Shown piece by piece: positions 27,110 through 35,367 of a stretch of 64,000 nt of DNA (within the stretch, counting starts at the first letter, position 1; every line of letters starts with the position of its first letter). Under the pieces are notes generated by a model. That model made no database searches and was not told where the DNA came from. It saw only the letters and a program-made list of their open reading frames with translations. The stretch is from the NCBI GenBank assembly GCA_964526295.1, contig CAZGKW010000006.1, positions 62,001 to 126,000 of the forward strand. Direction: 5' to 3'. The position numbers and the translations under genes are program-made. Source of the DNA: CAZGKW01 sp964526295 (lineage in GTDB: Bacteria > Planctomycetota > Phycisphaerae > FEN-1346).

Positions 27110-28849
27110 TCATCGCTCCCAGCCCGCGATGAGGTCGGCCAGCGCGGCCGCCGTCGGATGATAGTCCGACACCACGGGCAGACCCGAGCCGGTCGCCAGC
27201 CGTCCCTTGCGGTCAAGCCCGGCGGGGGGGACGCGGCCGTCCGAGTCGTAGAACTCCCACAGGGCGCCGGTCCGCTCGTACCACTGGATCACGCCGTAGA
27301 GCGTCCGCTGCCTCAGGTCCTCGGCGTCCTTTTTGTACCCGTAGCGGCGAAGCCCCTGGATGATGAGGTAGTTGACGTCGACCCACGTCGGTCCCCGCCA
27401 CATGTCCTTCTTGAAAGTGGGGTCGTCGTGGGCGACGCTGGGGACGGGCATGGCGGTCCAGAACTTGTCCTGGTTGCGAAGGTGGCGGACGATCTGGGCG
27501 GCCTGGGTCCGCGTGGCGATGCCGGCCCACAGGGGGAGGAACCCCGCGTGGGTCCAGACGTCGACCCACTCGCCGCCGGGGCCTTTCCGATCAAAGAAGA
27601 AGCCCCGGTCCTCGTCCCACAGGTGGTCGCGGGTGGCCGACTCGATCGCCTCGGCCGTCCGGTCCCACTTCCGGGCGGTCTCGCGGTACCCGAGCTGCTG
27701 GGCCATCCGCTGGAGCATGCGGCACTCGTTGGCCAGGTAGCAGGCGAAGTCGACGGCGGCGAAGTCGGCCCCTTCGTCGAACCGGGGCGAGTTGTCGGCG
27801 CCGGCCTCCTCGCCCGACTGCCAGGCGAACAGCCATTCGCTTCCGAGGCGGCGGTTCTTCAGGATCCAGGTCACGTGCTTGTCGGCGGCCTTGAAAGACT
27901 GGGTGACGAACTCGCGGTCGCGCCCGGGATTGTGCGGATGGACGTGCGAAGCGGCCCATGCCACGAGCGGCGGATGCGTGTGGTCACTCGTGCTCTCGAG
28001 GCCTATCCGGTGCGGGATCATCCCCTCCGACGTCTGGAACGGGAAGACCGACAACAGGGCCTCCTTGGCCACGGCGGGGTCCAGGTGCACCAGCCCCACG
28101 CTGTGGAGCGCCGAGCCGCGGAGGAACATGTCCCGGTGGGGCCACCGGCTGGGCGTCGTCCAGCGGGTCCGCAGCGGCTCCTCGGCCGCATAGGTGTTCG
28201 CCTGCATCACCGTATAGGCCTTCAGCAGGGCCCGGGCGACCCGGGGCATGGTCTTGGGCGGCACGGGGAAGCGGCGCACCTCGGCGATCCGGTTCTCGAC
28301 GATCGTCTTCAACGACGCCGAGAGACCGACGCTGGCGGCGTCGGCGGCGGCCCGGCCGCCCAACGGCTCGTAGGCGAAGGCGAACTGCGTCCGATCGCCC
28401 TGGGCTTCGCGCAGAAGGGCACACGTGTACCCCCCGCCCTCCTGGGCGATGCGCGCCCCCGGCGGCACCCGGCCCACGACCAGGTTCGGCCCCGAGAACG
28501 CAATGACCAGACCCAGCGGGTCGCCCTCGTGCTCCGCCGCCAGCACGTCGTTGACGGCGAGACGCCACTTGAGGGCCTCGGCCTCCTGGCGGGTCATCCG
28601 GACGATCAGTTTCGTGTCCTTGTCCAGATGGAAATGCAGGCCGGGCCCGGCGATGCTGACGGCGACGAACGGCTGCGACCACTTGGCGGGGGCGTCGAAC
28701 CCGGACGCGGCGAACAGAATGCCCTCGCCGAAGACGTTCGGCAGAAACTCCTCGTCGACCCCCGTCGCCGGCTGCGCCAGCGCGGGGCTGCTCGCCGTCA
28801 TCAGCAGGAACGCCAGCCAGGCGGCCCCTTGCGTTCCGCGGTTTCGCAT
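27110..28849 (-). CDS. Secreted trehalase/GH63-like (MGH1) glycoside hydrolase
   Basis: 579 residues. The signal peptide MRNRGTQGAAWLAFLLMTASSPALAQ is followed by a beta-sandwich region and an (alpha/alpha)6 barrel (about 220-575) of the trehalase/GH63 group: PSRWPHRDMFLRGSAL near 236, WQSGEEAGADNSPRFDEG near 350 (catalytic Asp in DNSPRFD) and FKKDMWRGPTWVDVNYLIIQG near 490, the region that holds the second acid in this clan. Members act on alpha-linked sugars such as trehalose, mannosylglycerate or glucosyl-linked oligosaccharides; the exact sugar cannot be told. ATG 28849 has GAGAGG about ten bases upstream and opens the signal peptide. Divergent from the propeller gene at 29181. Confidence 0.8.
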   Translation of the reverse strand: MRNRGTQGAAWLAFLLMTASSPALAQPATGVDEEFLPNVFGEGILFAASGFDAPAKWSQPFVAVSIAGPGLHFHLDKDTKLIVRMTRQEAEALKWRLAVNDVLAAEHEGDPLGLVIAFSGPNLVVGRVPPGARIAQEGGGYTCALLREAQGDRTQFAFAYEPLGGRAAADAASVGLSASLKTIVENRIAEVRRFPVPPKTMPRVARALLKAYTVMQANTYAAEEPLRTRWTTPSRWPHRDMFLRGSALHSVGLVHLDPAVAKEALLSVFPFQTSEGMIPHRIGLESTSDHTHPPLVAWAASHVHPHNPGRDREFVTQSFKAADKHVTWILKNRRLGSEWLFAWQSGEEAGADNSPRFDEGADFAAVDFACYLANECRMLQRMAQQLGYRETARKWDRTAEAIESATRDHLWDEDRGFFFDRKGPGGEWVDVWTHAGFLPLWAGIATRTQAAQIVRHLRNQDKFWTAMPVPSVAHDDPTFKKDMWRGPTWVDVNYLIIQGLRRYGYKKDAEDLRQRTLYGVIQWYERTGALWEFYDSDGRVPPAGLDRKGRLATGSGLPVVSDYHPTAAALADLIAGWER

Positions 28850-28939
28850 GCGTCGATCCTCTCTCGGGTCCACTCCAGCGCGCCGGGGCGAAGCAGGGCG
28901 TCGCCGCGACGGGTCGCCCGACCGCGAAGGAGTCGCGCG

Positions 28940-28968
28940 AGTCTAGCGGCCGATCTGCGCGAATGCAA
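28940..28968 (-). promoter_or_regulatory. Promoter of the trehalase-like hydrolase gene
   Basis: On the minus strand TTGCAT (28968-28963) and TAGACT (28945-28940), 17 bases apart, about 90 bases before ATG 28849. Confidence 0.45.
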
Positions 28969-28977
28969 CGCCCCCCC

Positions 28978-29019
28978 GTGCGTCCATTCAGACGCACGCG
29001 GCGCGAGATTGTTCGCGCC
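28978..29019. repeat. Two adjacent perfect hairpins in a divergent promoter region
   Basis: GTGCGTC-6-GACGCAC (28978-28997) and GGCGCGA-6-TCGCGCC (29000-29019), two perfect 7-bp stems with six-base loops, lie side by side between two divergent promoters in the 331-base gap 28850-29180. They could be operators for one regulator or RNA structures. The rest of the gap holds the promoters at 28940-28968 and 29102-29130. Confidence 0.45.
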
Positions 29020-29101
29020 GACTCGCGGCAAGGGAGCACCCCTGTCGCGGCGGCGTCGACCCGCGCAGCCCCGGACGCGACGGCGCCCCGCCGATTTGTG
29101 C

Positions 29102-29130
29102 TTGGCACGGCGGCCCCTATTTTCTACGCT
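29102..29130 (+). promoter_or_regulatory. Promoter of the eight-repeat propeller gene
   Basis: TTGGCA 29102-29107 and TACGCT 29125-29130, 17 bases apart; the gene starts at ATG 29181. Confidence 0.4.
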
Positions 29131-29180
29131 TCAGGACGCCCCGGCGGCGGGACGTTTTGCCGGAAACGAGGAAAAGACCC

Positions 29181-30359
29181 ATGCGGAGTGCACCGGCAGT
29201 CGTTCTGGTGACGGGCTGGGTAGCCGCAGCCGCCTTGGCCGTCCTCGCGGGGGACGGTCTGCTTGAGGACCCGATGCCGCCCGAGACGGCCGACACGACG
29301 AGCGGCGCGTCGGCCGGGGATGCCCGCGAGGGGCGGACCGCCGCCATGTTCCAGGCCGATGCCGCCAACACGGGCGTCTACCACGCCGAGCCCGTCCTGG
29401 AGCTGAGGGCCGTCCGGTGGAAGTTCATCACCGGCGACCGAATCGAGACGACCCCGGCCGTCGCCCGGGGCACGGTCTTTTTCGGCAGCAACGACGACCA
29501 CCTCTACGCCGTCGACGCCGCCACCGGGCGGGAGAGATGGCGATTCAAGACCCGAAACGACACCTCCAGCTCGCCGGCCTGGAGCGACGGGCTGGTCGTC
29601 TTCGGATGCGACGACAAGCACGTCTACGCCCTCGACGCCGAGAGCGGCCTCGAGGCCTGGCGGTACGAGGCTGGCCGGGACGTCAACTCCGGCATCACCA
29701 TCGCCGACGGGCTGGTCCTGTTCGGCTGCGACGACCACTACGTCCGGGCCCTGGACCTGGCCTCGGGCGCCGAGCGGTGGCGGTTTCGCACCAAGGCCGG
29801 CGTCCGGTCGACCCCGGCCGTCGGCGGGGGGGTGGTTTTCTTCGGCGACACGAGCGGCCACGTCTACGCCGTCGACCTGGCGACGGGCCAGGAGCGGTGG
29901 CGGGTCAAAGAGGAGGCCCGCATCGAGGGCTCGGCGGCCGTCGCCGGCGACACGGTCTACATCGGCGATTACCGGGGCCATCTGTACGCCCTGACCGCCG
30001 GCACGGGACAGGAGCGCTGGCGCTTCAAGGCGGCCGACGACATCCGCGGGTCGCCCGCCGTCCGGGGCGACCGGATCTTCGTCGGGAGCAACGACGACCA
30101 TCTCTACGCCCTCGACCGGGGCACCGGGCAGATCGCCTGGAAGTTCCGGACCGACGACGACGTCCGCGCGAGCCCGGCCGTCGCCGGCGAGGTCGTCTAC
30201 GTCACCAGCGAGGACGATCACCTTTACGCCGTAGACGCTCGGACCGGCGTCCTGTTGTGGAAGTACCGGACGGAGAAGGACGTGCGCTCGTCGCCGGTCC
30301 TGTGGGGCGGGGCGGTCTTCTTCGGCAGCGACGACAAGGCCCTCTACGCCCTGGAATAG
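29181..30359 (+). CDS. PQQ-like/BamB-type eight-bladed beta-propeller protein
   Basis: 392 residues. After a signal peptide or membrane anchor (MRSAPAVVLVTGWVAAAALAV) come eight near-identical repeats of about 38-40 residues, each ending DHLYAVDAATGRERWRFKT or a close variant (D/A at the loop, W in the strand), the PQQ-repeat pattern. The unit starts are regular and the Asp/Trp positions conserved, so an eight-bladed propeller is expected. Such domains bind PQQ in dehydrogenases or act as scaffolds (BamB). Nothing here identifies a PQQ enzyme: no dehydrogenase-type catalytic site is seen. It is followed by an isomerase gene eight bases downstream, which may use the propeller protein as a sensor or as an unrelated transcript partner. 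Confidence 0.82.
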   Translation: MRSAPAVVLVTGWVAAAALAVLAGDGLLEDPMPPETADTTSGASAGDAREGRTAAMFQADAANTGVYHAEPVLELRAVRWKFITGDRIETTPAVARGTVFFGSNDDHLYAVDAATGRERWRFKTRNDTSSSPAWSDGLVVFGCDDKHVYALDAESGLEAWRYEAGRDVNSGITIADGLVLFGCDDHYVRALDLASGAERWRFRTKAGVRSTPAVGGGVVFFGDTSGHVYAVDLATGQERWRVKEEARIEGSAAVAGDTVYIGDYRGHLYALTAGTGQERWRFKAADDIRGSPAVRGDRIFVGSNDDHLYALDRGTGQIAWKFRTDDDVRASPAVAGEVVYVTSEDDHLYAVDARTGVLLWKYRTEKDVRSSPVLWGGAVFFGSDDKALYALE

Positions 30360-30367
30360 GCCCGCCG

Positions 30368-31177
30368 ATGCTCGACCTCGCCACTCGCACCAGCGCCAGC
30401 GTCTACCCCTTCTACGAGGCGGGCGACGGCTGTCGGGACGCCGCCGTCACGACCATCCCGATGAGCGGGGCCGCCCGGCGGATCCTGGCCGAGGGTCTCG
30501 GCGTCGAGATCTGGGTCGGCGAGTACGATTTTCGTCCCTTCACCGCCGAGGCCGTCGCCGAGCTGGAGCAGGTCCTGCGGACTGACCGTCCCGTCACGGT
30601 CCACACCCGCGTGCAGGGCCGGGACCTGCCCGCCCTGGCGGCCGAGATCGTCCTGACGGCCCGCCTGAAGGCCGAGGCCCTGGTGGTCCACTGTGGGACC
30701 CTCGGCCTGGTGGAGGGCCGGCCGGACTGGGGGGCCGTCCGAGGTTTCTGCGAACGGGCAAGCGAGAGCGGCTTCGTATTGGCCCTGGAGAACAGCGGCC
30801 GCATCGGCATCGAGCCGCTCCGCCGTGCCCTCGATGAGATCGGCGCCGACCCGCCGGCCACGGGCCTGGGGATCTGCCTCGACGTCGGCCACGCCCACCG
30901 CAGCCGGAGCGTCGACGGCGTCGGGCCCGTGGAGTTCGTATCGGCGCTGCACGAGGCGATCGTCGAGGTCCACGTCCAGGACAACCTCGGCCGGGAGGAC
31001 CTCCACCGCATCCCCGGCCGGGGCTCCATTGACTGGGACGTCCTCCTGACAGCCCTCGACACGCTCCCGGAGCGGACGATCGTCTGCCTGGAGACGAAGT
31101 GCTTCGGGACGCCGCCGGAGACGGTCCGTGCGGGCCGGCGGTTCCTGGAGGAGCGCCTCGCGAAGCTCCGCCGCTGA
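30368..31177 (+). CDS. TIM-barrel sugar phosphate isomerase/epimerase
   Basis: 269 residues of the xylose-isomerase-like TIM barrel. Putative metal ligands: Glu of LALENSG, Asp-His of CLDVGHAHR, His of VEVHVQDN and Glu of VCLETKCFG. GRGSIDWDVLLTAL is a common family segment. It starts eight bases after the propeller gene and probably shares its promoter. No substrate can be named; D-tagatose 3-epimerase and inositol/hydroxypyruvate isomerase types are candidates. Related to but distinct from the protein at 14525-15349. Confidence 0.75.
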   Translation: MLDLATRTSASVYPFYEAGDGCRDAAVTTIPMSGAARRILAEGLGVEIWVGEYDFRPFTAEAVAELEQVLRTDRPVTVHTRVQGRDLPALAAEIVLTARLKAEALVVHCGTLGLVEGRPDWGAVRGFCERASESGFVLALENSGRIGIEPLRRALDEIGADPPATGLGICLDVGHAHRSRSVDGVGPVEFVSALHEAIVEVHVQDNLGREDLHRIPGRGSIDWDVLLTALDTLPERTIVCLETKCFGTPPETVRAGRRFLEERLAKLRR

Positions 31178-31219
31178 CCGACCTCGCGCCGGCCGCCGGT
31201 CCCAAGCGGGCCGCGGGCC

Positions 31220-31239
31220 CGTGCGGACCCCGCCGCACG
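31220..31239 (+). terminator. Terminator-like hairpin before rhaA
   Basis: CGTGCGG-ACCCCG-CCGCACG gives a perfect 7-bp stem (31220-31226 with 31233-31239). A pyrimidine-rich tail follows but no T-run, so it may be a weak or Rho-assisted stop between the propeller-isomerase pair and rhaA. Confidence 0.35.
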
Positions 31240-31266
31240 CTCTCCCCTGCCCTCGGCCAAAGCAAA

Positions 31267-31295
31267 TTGACATCCCCGCCCCCGGTCCGCATAGT
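31267..31295 (+). promoter_or_regulatory. Sigma70 promoter of the rhaA operon
   Basis: TTGACA (perfect consensus) 31267-31272 and CATAGT 31290-31295, 17 bases apart; AAGGAGG then starts at 31319 before GTG 31332. This is one of the strongest promoter matches in the window. Confidence 0.5.
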
Positions 31296-31331
31296 GGTGG
31301 CGTCGTCGACCCGACCGTAAGGAGGTCCGCC

Positions 31332-32618
31332 GTGGCGACCGCACCGTCCGACCGCGAGGTCCACGAGCAGTTCGACCGGGCCCGGGAGGCCTACGCGGCC
31401 TTCGGCGTCGACCCCGAGGCTGCCGTCCAACGGGCCCTCGAGGTCCCGATCTCGCTCCACTCCTGGCAGGGCGACGACGTCGTCGGCTTCGAGGCGCTCG
31501 AAGGCGCGGAGGCGGGCGGCGGCATCATGGCCACCGGCGGCTACCCCGGCCGGGCCCGCACCGGCGACGAGCTCCGCCGCGACCTGGAGCAGGTCCTCTC
31601 GCTCACGCCCGGCGTCCATCGCGCCAACCTCCAGGCGTTCCACGCCGAAGACCTGGAGCCGGGCATCGACCGCGACGCCTACGAGCCGAAGCACTTCGCC
31701 CGCTGGACAGACTGGGCCAAGGAGCGGACGCTTGGCCTCGACTTCAACCCGACGTTCTTCTCCCACGCCAAGGCGAACGACAACCTGACGCTGGCCCATC
31801 CGGACGCCGGCATCCGCGATTTCTGGGTCCGCCACGCCGTCGCCTCGCGCCGCATCGCCGAGGTCATGGCCCGCGAGACCGGCCGGCCCTGCGTCTGCAA
31901 CCACTGGGTCCCCGACGGGTCGAAGGACCTGCCGGCCGACCGGTGGTCGCCCCGGCGGCGGCTTATCGAGGCCCTCGACGAGGTCCTCGACCGGGGCCAC
32001 GGCGTGGACGAGTCGCTCTGCATCGACGCCCTGGAGGGGAAGCTGTTCGGTCTCGGCGTCGAGGCCTACACGGTCGGCTCGCACGAGTTCTACTGGCACT
32101 ACTGCCTGAAGCGCGGGCTCGTGCCGTGCCTCGACACGGGGCACTTTCACCCGACCGAGACGATCGTCGACAAGCTCTCGGCCCTGCTGCTGTTCCACGA
32201 GCGGGTGCTGCTGCACGTCAGCCGGCCCATCCGGTGGGACAGCGACCACGTGACGCTGTTCGACGACGACGTGCGGGGCATCTTTCTGGAGCTGGCACGG
32301 GGCGGGGCCCTCGACCGGGCGTTCGTGGCGCTCGACTTCTTTGATGCGAGCATCAACCGCGTCGGGGCCTACGTCATCGGCGCCCGGGGCGTGCGGAAGG
32401 CCATCCTCTACGGCCTGCTCGACCCGTCCGAGCGGCTGAAGGAGCTGGAGCTGGCCGGACGCGGGGCCGAGCGGCTCGCCCTGATGGAAGAGATGAAGAC
32501 GATGCCGGTGGGGGCGGTATGGAACGAGCTGTGCGTGCGGGCCGGCGTACCCCCCGCCGCCGACTGGGTCCCCGAGATCGAGGCGTACGAAAACGAGGTC
32601 CTCTCGAAGCGCACGTGA
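31332..32618 (+). CDS. rhaA: L-rhamnose isomerase
   Basis: 428 residues, close to E. coli RhaA (419). The RhaA blocks are clear: ISLHSWQGDDVVGFE near 41, RANLQAFHAEDLEPG near 97, LDFNPTFFSHAKAND near 136, VCNHWVPDGSKDLPADR near 193, GSHEFYWHYCLKRG near 251, LDTGHFHPTET near 268 and HVSRPIRWDSDHV near 294. The metal-binding Glu, Asp and His lie in these blocks. It converts L-rhamnose to L-rhamnulose; enzymes of this family also take other deoxysugars. GTG 31332 follows a strong AAGGAGG site. First of a sugar run; no rhamnulokinase is present in the window. Confidence 0.88.
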   Translation: MATAPSDREVHEQFDRAREAYAAFGVDPEAAVQRALEVPISLHSWQGDDVVGFEALEGAEAGGGIMATGGYPGRARTGDELRRDLEQVLSLTPGVHRANLQAFHAEDLEPGIDRDAYEPKHFARWTDWAKERTLGLDFNPTFFSHAKANDNLTLAHPDAGIRDFWVRHAVASRRIAEVMARETGRPCVCNHWVPDGSKDLPADRWSPRRRLIEALDEVLDRGHGVDESLCIDALEGKLFGLGVEAYTVGSHEFYWHYCLKRGLVPCLDTGHFHPTETIVDKLSALLLFHERVLLHVSRPIRWDSDHVTLFDDDVRGIFLELARGGALDRAFVALDFFDASINRVGAYVIGARGVRKAILYGLLDPSERLKELELAGRGAERLALMEEMKTMPVGAVWNELCVRAGVPPAADWVPEIEAYENEVLSKRT

Positions 32619-32631
32619 GGCCTCTGCGAGC

Positions 32632-32649
32632 CCCGAGCCGAAGCTCGGG
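32632..32649. repeat. REP-like hairpin, copy A
   Basis: CCCGAGC-CGAA-GCTCGGG is a perfect 7-bp stem with a tetraloop just after rhaA. The flanks GAGCC before and the same arrangement at 34562-34581 (CCCGGAGC-GGAA-GCTCCGGG) show a related family of small hairpins in gene gaps. Confidence 0.5.
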
Positions 32650-32697
32650 AAGGCGTTGTGCCGTGATCCCACACGCGCCGGCGCAAAAGGCTGCCAC

Positions 32698-33345
32698 ATG
32701 TCCATCCGCGACGACCTGCACAGGCTGGGCCTGGCCCTGGCGGAGCACGGCCTGGTGATCGGCTCGGGCGGCAACCTCAGTGGCCGCGACGGCGACCGGA
32801 TGGTCATCTCCCCCTCGGGCTACGACGTCGACAAGGTCGGGCCCGACGAGTGGTCGGTGGTTGACCTGGCCTCGGGCGAGCCCGTCTCGGGTCCGCGGCC
32901 GGCCAGCGAATGGGAGCTGCACCTTCGGGCGCTTAAGTCGCGCCCGGAGGCGAACGTCGTCTGCCACGCCCATCCGCCGGTCGCGATCGGCCTCATCTCC
33001 GGCGGGCGAGACCTGGAGGCCTACACGCCGGACTTCGTCGCGTTCGTCGACCGGGTCGAGCACGTGCCGTTTATCATGCCGGCGGGGCCGGAGCTGGCCC
33101 GCGCGGTGGAGGCGGCCCTCGCGACGGGGGCCCCCGCAGTGGGCCTGCGGAACCACGGGTTCGTGACGCTCGGCCGCAACGCCCGCGAGGCCCTCCTGCG
33201 GATGCGGACCATCGAGGACGCGGCGAAGACCCAGATGGCGGCCCTCGTCGCAGGCCGCCCTCGCCCCCTCTCGCCCGACGAGCAGGAGGCCATCCGCAAC
33301 ATGGCCGTCGAGGCCTACCGCCGCAAGGTCCTGGGCGGCGACTGA
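32698..33345 (+). CDS. Class II aldolase (fuculose/rhamnulose-1-phosphate type)
   Basis: 215 residues of the FucA/AraD class II aldolase family. SGGNLSGRDGDRMVISPSGYD near 22 binds the phosphate. ASEWELHLRAL near 69 contains the catalytic acid. VCHAHPPVAIGL near 88 and GLRNHGFVTLG near 146 supply the zinc histidines. Such enzymes split L-fuculose-1-phosphate or L-rhamnulose-1-phosphate into lactaldehyde and DHAP. The gene lies 79 bases after rhaA, so rhamnulose-1-phosphate fits well; L-fuculose-1-phosphate is also possible because fucI is in the same region. The start is ATG 32698 with AAAGG about nine bases upstream. The kinase that would make the phosphate is not here. Confidence 0.8.
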   Translation: MSIRDDLHRLGLALAEHGLVIGSGGNLSGRDGDRMVISPSGYDVDKVGPDEWSVVDLASGEPVSGPRPASEWELHLRALKSRPEANVVCHAHPPVAIGLISGGRDLEAYTPDFVAFVDRVEHVPFIMPAGPELARAVEAALATGAPAVGLRNHGFVTLGRNAREALLRMRTIEDAAKTQMAALVAGRPRPLSPDEQEAIRNMAVEAYRRKVLGGD

Positions 33346-33442
33346 CCCCGCCTGCCCTGCGCCTCGGCCGGCGCCCGAACGGGCCGGCGTCGCTCGGTCA
33401 AGGGAGGCAGGACCGCAAACCCCTCGACGAAAAGGACGCCTG

Positions 33443-34454
33443 ATGAGCTACGAGCGGGGCATGGCGGCCATCCGGCTCGAGGCCCCCGACGAGGTCCCGC
33501 ATACGCAGTACATCATCCACCCGGCGCGGCTGGAGCACCTCCGCCGGCGGACGGGCACGCCCGATGCCGACTTCCCCGAGCTGCTGGACTTCGACTTCCG
33601 CTGGGCGACCGACGGGCCGGCCATCGAGCGGGGCCGTTGGACCGACATGGGCCACGCCGTCTGGATGCCCGACGGGAGCGACCGCCGCGACGCCCCCCTC
33701 GCCGTTCGACGACCTCGAGGCGATCTACACGCTCGACCCGTTCGAGGAGTACGGAACCGTCGACGTCGCCGCACAGGCCGAGCGGTACCAGGCCTGGTAC
33801 GCCGACCGGCGCGAGGGCTGCGGCGTCATCACCGGGGGCCTGTGCCGGTCGGTCATCAGCTTCGCCATCGCGGCGTTCCGATGGGAGAACCTGCTGCCGG
33901 CGGCCGGCACCGAGGCGGACTGATTCGGCAAGGTCCTCGGGCGGTGGGCCGATTACCTGATGCAGTACGTCGAGGTCTGGGCCCGCACGGACGTCGAGGT
34001 GTTCCTGACGTACGACGACTTCGTCTGGACCAGCGGGGGGGCCCTGCGGCCGGAGTTCTACCGGGCCCACGTCTTCCCGCATTACGCCCGCTACTGGGCG
34101 ACGGTCAAGGACGCCGGCAAGAAGGTCCTGTTCTGCTCAGACGGGAACTTCACCGAGTACGTGGACGATCTGGCCGCCGCGGGGGCCGACGGCTTCATCT
34201 TCGAGCCGGCGACGGACCTCCAGGCCGTGTGCCAGCGCTATGGGCGGACGCACGTCATCATCGGGAACGCCGACTGCCGGGTCCTGACCGACGGCACGGC
34301 CGAGGACGTGCGGGCCGAGGCGGCCCGTTGTCTGGACCTGGGTCGCGAATGTCCGGGCTACTTCTTCGCGGCGGGCAACCACATCCCGCCGAACGTGCCG
34401 ATCGCCAACGCCGACGCCCGCATCGAGGGCTATCGGGAGATGCGAAGGCGGTGA
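33443..34454 (+). pseudogene. Broken uroporphyrinogen-decarboxylase-like gene
   Basis: A UroD-fold (methyltransferase-like) protein of about 335 residues is readable if two lesions are corrected. The start ATG 33443 reads to RRDAP, then a run of six C at 33693-33698 shifts the frame; removing one C continues as SPFDDLEAIYTLDPFEEYG. Then a TGA at 33921-33923 interrupts EAD-FGKVLGRWADYLMQY; a Trp (TGG) or similar codon fits there. The remainder to TGA 34452 is intact, including SDGNFTEYV and FFAAGNHIPPNVP. An intact relative is at 48675-49781. Sequencing or assembly error is possible for each lesion, but two independent lesions suggest real decay. Confidence 0.75.
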
Positions 34455-34479
34455 GCTCATCCCCCGGAGCCTGTCCACC

Positions 34480-34604
34480 GCGGCGCCGGCGCGGGCCGGG
34501 CGCCGCTTGACACCGGGCCGCCCAATCGGAGAACATACCGGGAGCGATTTCCCGCCTCGAGCCCGGAGCGGAAGCTCCGGGGGACGTGCTGACGGGGTGT
34601 CAGC
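34480..34604. other. Cluster of three perfect hairpins between pseudogene and methyltransferase
   Basis: Hairpins: GCGGCGCC (34480-34487) pairs with GGCGCCGC (34499-34506); CCCGGAGC-GGAA-GCTCCGGG (34562-34581, a GNRA loop, REP-like copy B); GCTGAC-5-GTCAGC (34588-34604). They fill the 171-base gap 34455-34625. The first could end the upstream transcript, while the last two sit just before the methyltransferase start. Confidence 0.45.
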
Positions 34605-34625
34605 TACGATGGGGCAGGCACAACG

Positions 34626-35339
34626 ATGAACCAGGACGAGTGGTACCGGCAGTTCGACGCCCAGCTCTGGCTCCAGAGCGACGAGGGGGCCGAGGAGCAG
34701 GCCGCTTTCATCAAGCGGGCGCTTCGCCTCAGGAAGGGCTCCACCATCCTGGACGCCCCCTGCGGGAACGGCCGGATCGCCGTCCATCTGGCCGCCGGGG
34801 GGCTGCTGGTGGTGGGCGTGGACCACAACCCCTACTTCATCCGGCAGGCCCAGGACCGCTTCCGCGATGCGGAGCTCGAGGCGGAGTTCCTCGCTGCCGA
34901 CCTGCGGGAGATCGGTTTCGTCGAGTGCTTCCACGGGGCGGTCAACTGGGGCGGCAGCTTCGGCTACTTCTCCGACGAGGAGAACCTTCAGGCCCTGAAG
35001 CGGCTCGCCCGGGCCGTCCGGCCCCGCGGGCGGGTCCTCGCCGACCAGCCCAACCGCGAGTACCTCCTCCGCCACTTCGAGAAGGAGAGGACGCGCGGCG
35101 ACCTCGCGATCCGAAACCGCTGGGACCCGCGGACCGAGCGCGTCGACGGCGAATGGACCATCCACCGGCGAGGCGGAAAGCACACCTTCTCCACCTCGAT
35201 CCGCCTCTACACCCACAGCCAGTTCGTCAAGCTGTTCGAGCGGGCCGGCCTGGAGGTCGAGGCGGAGTACGGCGGGGCCGACGGCGAGCCCTACGGCCGG
35301 GCGTCCCGCCGCCTCGTCCTCGTCGGCCGAAAGACCTGA
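34626..35339 (+). CDS. Class I SAM-dependent methyltransferase
   Basis: 237 residues. Rossmann-like methyltransferase with motif I ILDAPCGNGRIAVHLA near 41, an acidic end of strand 2 in VVGVDHNPYF near 62, motif in AADLREIGFVECF near 88 and GGSFGYFSDEENLQALKRLARAVRPRG near 108, a typical class I pattern. The C-terminus is beta-rich with no clear substrate domain. It starts 171 bases after the broken UroD-like gene. In this sugar region a role in methylating or handling O-methyl sugars is possible but not shown; small-molecule targets are the family default. Confidence 0.8.
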   Translation: MNQDEWYRQFDAQLWLQSDEGAEEQAAFIKRALRLRKGSTILDAPCGNGRIAVHLAAGGLLVVGVDHNPYFIRQAQDRFRDAELEAEFLAADLREIGFVECFHGAVNWGGSFGYFSDEENLQALKRLARAVRPRGRVLADQPNREYLLRHFEKERTRGDLAIRNRWDPRTERVDGEWTIHRRGGKHTFSTSIRLYTHSQFVKLFERAGLEVEAEYGGADGEPYGRASRRLVLVGRKT

Positions 35340-35367
35340 GCCCATCCAGCCCGGAGGTCCTTCCGCC

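Noticed and set aside
33921..33923. TGA as a selenocysteine or recoded Trp codon
   Set aside because: TGA is the normal stop in many genes here, no SECIS-like structure is evident, and a frameshift occurs in the same gene, so decay or error is simpler.
34562..34625. SAM or SAH riboswitch upstream of the methyltransferase
   Set aside because: The hairpins do not show the conserved core I know for these riboswitches; retained only as a structured gap.
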